A stretch of 64,000 nucleotides of DNA from Sordariomycetes sp. S80-01Y (Eukaryota > Ascomycota > Sordariomycetes), in assembly GCA_037042185.1 (NCBI GenBank), contig JAXQJY010000030.1, positions 2,604,001-2,668,000 on the forward strand, read 5' to 3'. Position 1 is the stretch's first letter, and every line of letters starts with the position of its first letter. Below are positions 11,862 to 22,200 of the stretch, piece after piece. The position numbers were made by a program, and so were the translations under genes. The notes beneath the pieces were generated by a model. That model was not told the DNA's origin, did no database searches, and worked only from the letters and a program-made list of their open reading frames with translations.

Positions 11862-12548
11862 ATGCCTCGACTCATCCCTCCAGGTCAGCCCCATGCTCGG
11901 AACACAGACGAGGCCAAGGCTCTTGATAAAAGCTCCCCAGAGCGGATTGCTCCGAAGCACGACGTACTAGTGGTCTCTGAGGAAACGAGTCACAATTTCG
12001 TACAATCCCTCCTAATCCGCGTGGCTCAAGTTTTGGCCAAGGCCGAAATTCGCATGATAGGCGGACGACTTGCTCTGCCACCTTTTCAGCCCAAAGAGGT
12101 AGAGTGCATATGGGGTAACGTCCACCGCTTGAGCGGCAGCGAGAACCGTCCAAGCACGGGTCTACGCGCTGACTTCGACTTCCCCGTCCCAAGGCTCCAT
12201 GGATCGGTATGGGGACGCGTACCGGCCTATCCCACTTCATACGCACAGAGAGTTACCCGCGACGTAGTCTTCGCAATGATGAGAAATGTCGATGTCTACA
12301 GGCACAAAAATTTCAGAGTCGTTCAGCCCGAGAGTATCTTTACTTGGGCCATGAGGCCCCTGCCTCGGGAGGTCGCGCACCGCATTTTGAACTCTCACCA
12401 GACTCCCGGGCACAGTTTGGCTGCGCTTCGGCGTGCTAGTGTCTCTTCTGGGGGAGCACCCGAGGCTGGGCAGAGAGACAAGGACTCTGAGGACCTCGAA
12501 CATCCTGAGAGCTCTGAAGATTCTGATGTTCCTGGTGATTCCGAGTAA
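11862..12548 (+). CDS. Hypothetical protein, acidic C-terminus
   Basis: This is a single-exon frame of 228 residues from the ATG at 11862 (the frame is open further upstream but lacks an ATG). I do not recognise the family. The middle (about residues 60-170) looks globular, with aromatic and hydrophobic spacing (ECIWGNVHRL, RVTRDVVFAMMRNVDVY). The last 40 residues are acidic and serine-rich (SEDLEHPESSEDSDVPGDSE) and likely disordered. There is no signal peptide, membrane span or catalytic motif. Coding is supported by length and by regular composition, but not by homology. It could be a lineage-specific gene. Confidence 0.5.
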   Translation: MPRLIPPGQPHARNTDEAKALDKSSPERIAPKHDVLVVSEETSHNFVQSLLIRVAQVLAKAEIRMIGGRLALPPFQPKEVECIWGNVHRLSGSENRPSTGLRADFDFPVPRLHGSVWGRVPAYPTSYAQRVTRDVVFAMMRNVDVYRHKNFRVVQPESIFTWAMRPLPREVAHRILNSHQTPGHSLAALRRASVSSGGAPEAGQRDKDSEDLEHPESSEDSDVPGDSE

Positions 12549-13180
12549 TATGGAAAGGATATTCTGGTCATGATGCTGGTGGTGAGATGGAATTTTGGTG
12601 CGCTTTTGACACTGAGAGGGGTCGAGATGGTCTAAATGTGCGAAGGTCAGAGGGATGCAGAAGAACACAGAGTTGAGAAGACTACGTGGATGATAAAGAT
12701 ATCAACTGCGAGAAGAGTTTATTTCAGCACCTGCTGCACATAATACTCACTCCCACAGAACAGATATTGTAATACGGTGTCTCAGCTTGGAGGGCCTTTT
12801 CCTCTGAGGACCAACAAGGTACGCATAGGCAAGAAGTAGATTACATTGACTTATAATACCTCCTTCTGATTGTTCTTCCTGGTGTCGAATTGCTTGGGAT
12901 CAGAAATCCTTCAACCATTGTCCACATGTCGGATTGACTTTCCCGCGCGTAGTCAAACCTCGGCGAAGGTAGAAGGCGTTCATAGACTGATTGCCTTTGG
13001 GTTGGTTGATTGAGCTCAAGGGTTACTCTGCGAAGGCCACGTTTCTACACGAAGAGAGCGAGATAATTCCACGTTTAGGTTTCTGTCGCACTATATACCT
13101 TTAGAACCCCCGCGGCTCTTCGTGATCGTTGCGTCTAAAACCTACACACAGTACAGGCAGAGAAGACCACCTCGACCACA
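12549..13180 (+). promoter_or_regulatory. Intergenic region with TATA element for the gene at 13181
   Basis: The stretch of 632 bp contains no gene. A TATA-like element (ctatatac, about 13091-13098) sits some 85-90 bp before the next ATG, a normal distance in filamentous fungi. Confidence 0.45.
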
Positions 13181-13672
13181 ATGGCACCAAAACGCAAGGA
13201 CCTGCATCCGCTGGACGGGCAGCACTCTTTCCAGAAGAGCCCCAACATCCAGCGTCCGACGGCTTCTCGAGCCACCTATCACGAATATACGCATAACCAT
13301 CACATGGAAGAAGGCAAGGATCGCAACCACGCCCATGAGCAAGCGAAGGGTCGCCCTACGACGTCCCAACCAATCCGTTACATCATCACCAGCAACAGCA
13401 ACGACAGTCACGGGGACCTCGTGGGCACGACCCTGCCTCTGGCTTTGGTCGCTGTGCTGTTCCTATTTTTCGTACTGCTGGGCTACAGAGCAGTCACCCA
13501 TCGCGAGGTGCGTCTTGGCGAACAGGGGCCTAGGCGAAGGAGGTACCAGTTGCACAACTCCTCCTGGATATCCACACCATACAATGCGCAGGACCATATG
13601 GAAGCTGCGGCTAATGAGCTTCAAGGATGTCTCGAGTACGAGGCGGAGGATGACGTGTCTTCTACCCCTTAG
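13181..13672 (+). CDS. Unrecognised single-pass membrane protein
   Basis: This is a single exon of 163 residues with a good start context (ccacaATGgc) and a TATA element about 85 bp upstream. The N-terminal half is hydrophilic and rich in His, Lys and Gln. One membrane span lies around residues 84-105 (LPLALVAVLFLFFVLLGYR) and is followed by an Arg-rich stop-transfer segment (GPRRRRYQ). The C-terminus is acidic. No family is recognised. The arrangement (span, basic stretch, hydrophilic tail) recalls the gene at 9963..11069, but I see no clear sequence similarity between them. Its coding status is supported by promoter placement and the well-formed span. Confidence 0.55.
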   Translation: MAPKRKDLHPLDGQHSFQKSPNIQRPTASRATYHEYTHNHHMEEGKDRNHAHEQAKGRPTTSQPIRYIITSNSNDSHGDLVGTTLPLALVAVLFLFFVLLGYRAVTHREVRLGEQGPRRRRYQLHNSSWISTPYNAQDHMEAAANELQGCLEYEAEDDVSSTP

Positions 13673-13898
13673 TAGGCAGTTCAAGCACCACGAAGCGCAA
13701 CTAGGACTAGTTGTTGAATATCAAATTGAAGACGTCCAAGTTGATTCAATTCCTGTCTATACGCCAACACTTACCACTCTATTTAACTCCGCAAATTCAA
13801 GCTAAAATCACACGCATCCTAACGCCTAGATGTCAATTAACAACGTCGATCATGCTCACCGTAGCGCATCTGAGCCAACAGTACAGCTAACTCCCGCA

Positions 13899-15595
13899 TC
13901 AGCTGCGGAAGGAGGGCGCCTTCGCCTCCGTTATCTCTGCGAGCTTCTCGGGGTTCTTCGTGGGGTCGTTCGCGTCATCGCCGTCGGCACCTGGATTGGC
14001 CATCTGGGAGAGAGACGTCAGCTTATTCTCGGAGTAGCGTGTCGTTCAGGATAACCTGCCTCATACTCAAGAGTCTTGATGAATCGGTAGAATAGCACCG
14101 CAAGTATAGAGCCACCGAACGGACCAACCCAGTAGATCCAGTGCTCAGGGTCGAACTGACCAGTGATGACACACGGTCCAAAGCTCCGGGCCGGGTTCAA
14201 GCTTCCTCCCGTGAACTGCACGCCGACTAGCTCCGATATGAACAGCGCTAGACCGATTCCAACTGGTGCAATGAAAGTCGCACGGTGCTTTTCCTTGGCC
14301 AGCATGAAGATGGTAAAGACCAACTCGGCCGTCAGGATGCTCTCAATGAAGACGCCCTGCACCAACGAAGCGCCACCGCCCAGCGTAGTGCGGACGTTGA
14401 AGGACTCGGGGAACAAGTAGCGCACGATGGCACTAGAGAGCATAGCACCGCACATCTGGGCTGTGAACAGGCAGATGCCCCGCGCCACGGTTATGGCCCT
14501 CACCAGGATCATGCCCAGAGTCACTGCAGGGTTGAACAGACCACCGCTGATGCGGAAGAATACCCACACGTTGACCATGAGCGAGAAGCCAAATGACAGG
14601 GAGATGTAGAGAAGCGTCGCCACGTTGAAGCCGGTGGACTCTCCTGTAGTGGTGTTTGACTCGTTTGCCGCAGATTGAATGTTGGCCACCTCGGTACCAG
14701 CAAATGCGAAGAAGAGAAACATGGTTGTTCCGACGAGCTCACCTAGAGTTGCCACGAAGTGGTTCTTAATGCTCGAGTTCATCCACTCTGTGAGCGGTAG
14801 GCGCATGACTTGGGCCTTCTCCCTGCTAGTCATATTGTCCCAGTCAACCTGTGGCATTCCCGCAGTCCAGGGGGCCTGGGAATAGGGCGCTTGGGAGACA
14901 GAGTTTGGCTTCCCAAGGAGGGGACGACTAGGAGGCATGGCCTGCTCCTCATCTGCGAAGCGCCTGGAGCGCGTGTCGAACAGGTCGCGGGATGTGCGGT
15001 CGGGGTAGGGCATATCATCGTCGTCAGAGTCGGCACCGCCGTTGGTCATGCGACGGCGATAATTGAAGTAAGACGAAGGTGGAGGACGGTAGTGACGACG
15101 AGGTGTGTAGCGCTCGGGGTAGTATTCGCCTCTCCAGTAGCGATCGTAGTCTCTCATGGTGGGAGGCCCGTCATGCCAGTACGAGGGGCCAGGCTCGCCG
15201 TCCCAATCGGGGCGGAAGCGGGCGGACTTGGTGGATTTAGAAGCCGAGTTGTTGAGAGGCGCTTCCATATCTACCGACCACCTGCTGCCGGCGTTGTTGA
15301 CAACTGGGGCCTTTCCGTTCGGCGTCGTGTTTGCCATCCGCGAGCCTGGTCTTGACCGTGCCATGTCCTGGCTTAGACGGCTTGAGGTTGCGGGCCGAAT
15401 AGGAACAGGAGCGGCAGTGTCTGAGTCTTGCTCCAGATTGTGATCCCTAGACTTTGAGGGTGTCATTTCTGGTCCGGAGTTGGGGTCTGAGGGCACAATC
15501 TCCTCTTGCTCATCGACGACTGACGGCGGGAATGGCGAAGGCGTAGATGGGTTGTTTCTGGGTACACGATTGGGTGGTGGTGGTTGGAAGGCCAT
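13899..15595 (-). CDS. Aquaporin / MIP-family channel with long N-terminal extension
   Basis: Exon 1 is 15595..14060 and exon 2 is 14003..13899, giving 546 residues. The first 230 or so residues are disordered, rich in Pro, Arg and Asp. Six membrane spans follow, with the two pore motifs GLFNPAVT and GSLNPARS; the Arg after the second NPA is the selectivity-filter arginine. The intron is odd. A GT donor would put the last exon out of frame, giving only nine codons. A GC donor (gag|gcaggt at 14059) joined to ctcccag gives YEMANPGADGDD and then DPTKNPEKLAE, which fits the usual tail of fungal aquaporins. The start chosen is the ATG at 15595 (gaaaATGgcc); another in-frame ATG lies at 15619. The protein should move water, and possibly other small solutes, across the plasma membrane. 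Confidence 0.88.
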
Positions 15596-16739
15596 TTTCG
15601 GGACTTGGTCAAGAAACATATGGTTGAAGAGTAAGAGTGACTTCAAGATGAACTGGGCAAAGCTAATGCTTGCTCGTATTTCAATACGTGCCTCGAGAGC
15701 AGTTGTGCTTCTGATCTCACCGAGTGGCAGATCTTGGAAATATATCTCCCCCCAGCTTCACATCCACCCGAACGACGTCGGTCTGGAAAGTCTCTTGCAG
15801 CAACGAATCAAAAAGTTCCCATGCTCCTATCCCTCTTCCAAGTCGATTTACGAACCTCCGAAACTGCGCCTCAACGCATCCTCATTCTTTCGAAGCCTGG
15901 AGCTAGTCCTCGGATCCATCGCAGAAGCAAGAAGCAGCCATAACCTTGGTTCAAAACTCATTATCTCTGCGGCAACACGTGGTCCGCACCCATTTGTATG
16001 CACGTTGCTCTGGCGAGCGTCGAGCGCATGACGTCGTGAGGCCGGGATATAGATGGGCTGCCACCGTGTCGATCCCAAGATTTGGTGTCATGCGTCTGAA
16101 TCTCGAGCCGGGGCGGTAGTAGAATAAAATCCGGGCAGGGAATCAAGGAAAGGTGAGGCTGGAGAATTTGCTCTGGTGACGGACGTGCTGACTAGGATGT
16201 GGTCTATAATTGAGCTGGTTATAAGCGTACTAGTGCATGAATCGCGAAGAAGAAACGTGGAGCCGAGTGGAATCGGCGCCATCTTGAGTTGAAACTTGCT
16301 GAGGGGAAAGGGCACTTCCCGGCAATCGTACCGACAGGCTATACTCAGCTGACGAAAAGCTACATAGTTGTAAAGCAACGGGATCCCTGCAACGACAAGA
16401 GGCTGCTGTTGTCATGGTCCTCGGTCTGCGCCGAGTATGAGAACCGTTGGTCATCCTCCGACTAATTTATCACAGTGCCAGTATTCATGGCCCATTGGGG
16501 CCTCCGTCTGCGTCTCGAAACGGTAGATTCCGTGATCGTCGAATCCTCGCGAGTGTCTTCGGGTGCATGGCAGCGTGCCCTGGTTACGAAGCCAAACAGG
16601 GTATGCCAGACGGCGCTACAGTGCGGGGCCTCGTCTCAAACTAGGGCTGATCTGGTGTAAGTCATCCTACTGGAGGGAGTTATCATTTCCAGTAGCATGT
16701 TAAGACCATTGGGGACACAGTCTAAGTCGGCTCCATCTC
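15596..16739. other. Upstream region of aquaporin gene, no gene seen
   Basis: This stretch of 1.1 kb is upstream of the aquaporin gene and ends at the first recognisable piece of the MFS pseudogene. I find only short frames and no repeat. Confidence 0.4.
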
Positions 16740-17638
16740 AGACGGCCTCTGGTCCGTATTTGCAACCTCTCCAACTCGCTCCCCTCACTCTCAAGAGATA
16801 AAGCATCGGGGTCGATAAAGAACAGATCAATGCGAACAAGGTGAAAGGCCGGCCGACCCCAACTGAGTTCAAAGGGGCTGCATGACGCCAACTCCCACAG
16901 CTGCGGCGAGGCATCGCGTCACACTCACGGCGACGTTAGCGAGACCTGTCTCCGTCGGGTGAAGGTCGACATTCAACGTGACTAGTGACTGTATATCGGA
17001 TTTTAGTCTTGCAAAATGAACATAGCGGGTCAACTCCCATTGAAGACTACGGTGTAGCAAACACAACAGGTGTCGGCCATCACGAGACAGCTGCTGAGGT
17101 GCACTTCGGTTTCGATGGACCAGCCGGAACCAATGGTGACAAAGATCCCACCAAGCACGTAGTACCATATTCTCCGAAGCTGGGCCTTCTCTACTGGAAC
17201 CTTTCAAGCTTGTCCGCTCGGGTGGCGTCGATGACGGTGCCCTCTCTCTTAGCCGTCGCTTGGTAATCCCAGTTCAGAACCTTCCCTGGGTAACCTTGTT
17301 AGTTGAGAGACCGAGGGTGTGTAACCGAAACTGGAGATGTACCGACAATATATGACGAAGAAATGGTCGCGACCCCATACGACAAATAGCAAAGCCCCCC
17401 TCCAGCGCATTGAGACTGTAAAATATGTGAATGCCGCAAATGGGGACAGGAAGCCTGCCAGGGCACACAAGCCGACGATGGTGCGTCTGCTCGCAGCAGA
17501 GAAGACAGTGTATTCACTGACCGGAGGGGTCGCTTCTGAGGCCGATTCCCCGTTAGGATCTGGAGGTGAAATACCATCTCGGATGTCTTTCTCCCGCACC
17601 AGCTGTGGGCCTTGGACTTGATATTTGCCTAGCTCCAT
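16740..17638 (-). pseudogene. Broken MFS multidrug-type transporter gene
   Basis: Pieces of a major facilitator transporter are readable in order but in different frames. From the ATG at 17638 comes a cytosolic N-terminus and a first span (VFSAASRRTIVGLCALAGFL, then SPFAA). After about 17410 the frame shifts (SLNALEG). Around 17290-17200 a central-loop signature appears (VLNWDYQATAKREGTVID, then KAQLRR), and near 17190-17150 a seventh-span-like piece (IWYYVLGGIFVTIGSGW). At 16960-16870 is a late-span piece (DLHPTETGLANVAVSVTRC). The end (RPFTLFALICSLSTP) is at 16850-16800. The whole is about 300 codons against about 500 for the family, so spans 2-6 and part of the second half are missing. At least three frame breaks and one large deletion are implied. 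The base composition does not look like heavy repeat-induced mutation. Confidence 0.7.
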
Positions 17639-17883
17639 GGCGGATGAAACGTTGAATCGTTAAGAAAAGAGCCCACCACGCATATGAGGAGATTACTCGT
17701 ATCATGTTTGTGTTTTCACCAAAGGTCACCATGGATGAAGCAGGGCGTGTTTGTGTGTCTCTCCCCGTGCAGCCGCTCTAGCAGTCTTAGGGTCACGATC
17801 TACTTGATCGTTTCATAGGCGGCTTTGTAATCTTCTTTAAGACCATTTATGTTCGTGTCAGCGCCGTAGAGAGTCTGCAGCAA

Positions 17884-18356
17884 CTAATTGAAGAACTTCA
17901 CCCAGTTGAAAACTCCGTCGCTGGGCTGTAAAATCTTGCCGCGGCACGTTGAGACCACGAAGCCAAACTTGTTGTCCGGGAAGGTGCATATCATAGCCTT
18001 GTGAAAGTTTATGATGAGATCTTTGATTTTCAAGAGGTTGGGCACCTCCGGTACGAGGAAGAATCTCTCTATGACCGCGAAGTGTGTCTTGGGACTCTCT
18101 TCATACCGGCCCCAACCGTACGACTTCGGCGATGCCTCCGCTAGCCGCCCATGCATCGAATACAGTGGGTGAAACTCTCCCTTGAACTTCTTGTGGATAC
18201 TTGCGCATCGAATTCTTGAGAAAAAAAGATTGTTCCGTTTCGTCCGTCAGGCAGGTTATAGTTCTGGTCGTCCTCGTCCAGCCAGATGAGCCCCACGGCA
18301 CGGCGCTGATCACGGTGCTGCCATTTGCCAAGCCCGTTCAATGCTAGCAAGATCAA
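17884..18356 (-). pseudogene. Fragment of a fructosamine/ketosamine-3-kinase-like gene
   Basis: The minus strand holds pieces of a fructosamine-kinase-family protein. A short lead piece (DETEQSFFLK, about 18260-18215) corresponds to the ATP-lysine strand of the kinase. In another frame follows GEFHPLYSMHGRLAEASPKS (about 18185-18125) and then SYGWGRYEESPKTHFAVIE. The best signature is LIINFHKAMICTFPDNKFGF and STCRGKILQPSDGVFNWVKF, matching the family pattern LHxxSxSPxGKFGFxxxTCxGxxxQ...W..FF. The frame then stops at 17884, before the catalytic loop that lies further on in intact kinases. So the copy is truncated and has at least one frame shift. Intact relatives phosphorylate sugar adducts on proteins. 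It sits 0.25 kb from the broken MFS gene and on the same strand. Confidence 0.6.
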
Positions 18357-19280
18357 CGGACATGTATGTTTCCACTTACAAGGCCTACGCCTTTGTACTG
18401 CCAGATCAACTAGACTCGTTATTTCAGACTTCCTGGGTTCAACTTTCCGCGAGGTCCTGGGTCGAATGAAGCTAGACCTGGACGCCGTGTAGGCGCGCGG
18501 CTATTGAGACTGACCTGGTGGCCCTCATATCACACTACACCAATGAACAGAGCCGTCACTATCGCACATTGCAGCAATGGCTGGAAACAGGCAGTTTGGC
18601 TATTGTTTGACCAATCACCAGCAAAAGCTTCGGAAGCTGTGACAAATTGGTCAACGCCCTGTGGTGCACGGGCGCGGATCATATTGCACTTTCCATCTGT
18701 CCTGTAGACCGGGGTTCGAGAGCTTTGAGTCATTCTGGAGTCATAGCCTCTCTTTCATCTAAGAGGGGCAACCGATCCCTCGCTGACAAGGGTCAGCGAG
18801 GCCCTGTAATGGCAGAATGCAGCCGCTATTTAGTAGCTGCTGCTGAATCGCCGAGGATGAGCCGTCCCCTCTTGGATGCAATCTGTATTATCCCAGAGAA
18901 GTCCGGGCTCGGCGTAAGGCGTTTTGGATGAGCCTCTGTGAAATAATGCGGCAGGACAAGCCTTCAAAGACAGGAAAGGAGCAGCTCGACCGGACCTTTT
19001 CACGGCTGCCACATCTGCCGTCCTTCGCCGTGACACCCCGCAATCCGAAGCAACCAACATGGCAGTTTCTTCGTCCTGCATAGACCGTGCCGTACCCCGA
19101 CATCAACACCTCTCGTTGTCGTGATTGCTACTTGACTGAGAGTGGCGACGAGCGAGTGGGCGTTCGACCTCTGCCGAGAGCGCACCGATGATTGCCCGCA
19201 CAGCCGAAGTGTTCCGTCGGTAGGGCTTGGTAATAGCTTCCGGTTGATGGTTGCGAGGGAGATAACTTTGGCTCCTCAAG
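18357..19280. other. Intergenic region upstream of the NLR-like gene
   Basis: No gene is seen in these 924 bp. A perfect 10-bp inverted repeat lies at 18778-18801. The last 200-300 bp should contain the NLR promoter; no clear TATA box is visible. Confidence 0.4.
18778..18801. repeat. Perfect 10-bp inverted repeat with 4-base loop
   Basis: The arms cctcgctgac and gtcagcgagg flank the loop aagg, so a stable hairpin could form in DNA or RNA. It lies about 480 bp before the NLR-like start. There is no T-run after it and no nearby gene that it would terminate, so its role is unknown. Confidence 0.6.
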
Positions 19281-22200
19281 ATGGTATGTCGAGTTTTGTC
19301 TGCAACGTGTCCGGAATATGACTCGACGCGAGGGCCATTCCGCCCATTGAGGTAACATGCGAGGAGATAACTAATGTTGCTGGCGTCCAGTACAATAACT
19401 TGCGGAAATCTTTCAGATCTCCACGACCCGTCTCAGAAGGGGGAGATCCCAGCCGTGGGCCAGAGCAGAGAGAATCTGCTCTTTCGCGGTTGACAACGGA
19501 CGAGGTGTCTATAGTCAAGGCAAACCAATCAGCCTTCTCCGACAACTCAACAAGATCAAGAGACAGTCGAAACGAACCACTGGGGCTTCATGTTCTGAGC
19601 GAGCCCGAGAAGAATCATGCGATCGACCTCGTCTTCGTTCACGGTCTCGGCGGAACGTGCCGCTTTGCCTGGTCGCATGACAAAGATCTCTCCTTGTTCT
19701 GGCCAAAAGCATGGCTTCCCACGGAGCCAGGCTTCCAGGAAGCTCGGATCATGACGTTCGGGTACAATGCCTCCTTCAAGTCTGGAGGCAAAGATGTTTT
19801 CAACATTTCAGAGTTCGCAAAAGACCTCCTTCTGCAAATGAAGTTCGCCAACAGCGAGGACGGCATATCACTGAACATTGGCAAGGCTCCCATAATCTTC
19901 GTTTGCCATTCCATGGGCGGACTTGTCGCCAAGAAGGTGAGCTATGTCCCGGTGGACGTCATTATGGCAGCCGTGATTCAGAACTGACAGAGCGCTGAAG
20001 GCATACATACTCGGCTCTCAAGATCCTCAATATCAAGACATGATCGAAGCCGTGCGGGGCATTGTCTTCCTGGCCACTCCCCATCGTGGCGCCAACCTTG
20101 CTGAGGTTCTCAACAAGCTCCTAATCGCCACGCTCCGCTCGCCGAAACAATATATCAGCGATCTCCAGAGAAGCTCCGCTCGGATTACGGACATTAACGA
20201 TCAGTTCAAGCTCTACCAGGAAAAGGTACAGCTCGTGTCATTTTTTGAAACGCAACCCCTCCACATCGGGTTCAGCAGGAAAGCCATCGTGGTGGAGAGA
20301 GACTCGGCGATCCTCGATTATCCGTACGAGATCTCAAGTCCGCTGGATGCAAACCACAGCACTGTCTGTAAATATGCTTCGCGGACCGACCCCAATTATG
20401 TGCGCGTGAGGAATGTTATCAAAATGCTAATCGAGACGTTCAAGGCTCAGCCAAAAGCGTCCCGTGAGTTACAGAGTTGACAGATCCATCTACGTAGGCT
20501 GACTTGACTCAGTACCGCGATCCGGAATCTCGAGAGATGAGAGCGTTGCGGATCGAGAAACCTTGAGGAGCACGGCTTCCGTTGACAAGCTTATGAGTAG
20601 ACTGGGGGTTGCCCCTCGCCCAGATGATACGTTGGAAGCGCTGTGGGAGCACTACACTTGGGACTCATGTGACTGGGCTCTGGAAGACAGTACCGTCAAC
20701 AGCTTTTTCACAGACGATACCTTGGAACCAACCATCTTGCATGTCTCCGGCCGACCAGGATCTGGCAAATCCATGCTTGCCTCCTTCTTCATCAAACACC
20801 TGCACGAACTCGACTACCCTGTCCAATACTGGTACTTCCGACACGACGATCAGCTCAAGAGCGACACCAGGAACTGCCTTCTGTCAATCATTTTCCAGAT
20901 GATGGAGTGCTTTGCGGAGTACTCTCACAAAGTGCTAGGTCTGGGACAAGACATCAGCTCCATCGCAAGATCCGACACGCGGACTCTATGGGGAAAGCTC
21001 ATCGTGCAGCTGCTGGATAAGCTCGGGGGACAGGATCAAACGCCCTTGTACTGGGTCATCGATGCACTCGACGAGTCTGATTCAGCCCAGAATCTGCTCG
21101 ATCTGTTTGGAAACCTCAAAAGTCTGAGATTCCCTCTTCGTATAATTTTCACCACGCGGTCGCAAACGGTGATGAAGTCTCTCAGGAGGCTGCATAACGC
21201 ATTCCCTGCAGACAGACTGTCTTTAATAACCATGTCGACTCCCCGCAAGAGTCTCGCACTGTACATCGATGACAAACTCTCGGAAATGCCGTGGGAGGAT
21301 GAGATCAAAGACTGGATCACAACTCGTTTGTTGGAGAAGTCCCAGGACAGCTATCTATGGCTATCTTTGGTCATGAGAGAGCTGGTTTGCTGCGACACAA
21401 AAGAACAGCTTGAAGAGGTGCTGGTCGAGACACCAGAGGAGCTCTTCGAGATGTATCATCGTCTCGAGCAGGCAGTCGCCAAGGAGTTGAAATCGAGTGA
21501 CACTCCCTTGGTCCAAGCCATCCTATCGTGGGTGACATGCGCCAAGCGACAGCTCGACGAAGAGGAGCTGAAAGAAGCTTTGGCACCTCAATTCTCCATG
21601 CTCAACATCAGGCACACTACCAGTCGACTCTGCGGCGACTTTCTGTCGATTGACAAAAAGGGAAGATTTTCCATAACCCACTACACGGCCAAGGACTTCC
21701 TCTTGAAGTCCGCCACGATACTGGCGGTCAGCTCGGAAGCGGCCCACGCGCTCATCTTTAAAAAGTGCTTCTCCCTAGTTGCCGACTCTCGGTTTCGAGT
21801 ACGATTCAGGAGTGAAGGGTGTACGGGATTCCTGCGCTACTGCTGCCTCTCCTGGGCTGACCATCTCGATGAGGCTGACGTTGCCGAGTTCGGCTTCGAC
21901 TTTGTGGAGCGACTTGCAATCTTCTTCAGTAGTAATGCTGGATTGGCCTGGATCGACGCCGTCGCGAGATCAGGGCAGCTACAGGTGCTTACAACGACTG
22001 CAACGACCTTGGTGTCTTTCTTGGAGAAGTTCTGCCGCTTCAGCTCTCATTTGAACCCAATGGAGAGGCTTCCGAAGCAGATTGAACTTCTAAGCACCTG
22101 GGCGACGGATCTGGTGCGCATCGTAGGCAAGTTCGGCAAGTATCTACTTCAGCATCCGAGTTGCATTTACACCCTGGTGCCCTTGTTCTGTCCTCCGTCG

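Noticed and set aside
16740-18356. Repeat-induced point mutation as the cause of gene decay
   Set aside because: The relics are not visibly AT-rich and show frame shifts and deletions rather than dense C-to-T changes.
18700-18730. tRNA B-box-like ggggttcgagagc
   Set aside because: The 3' half does not continue into the conserved tRNA arm and no A box or acceptor-stem pairing was found at the right distance.
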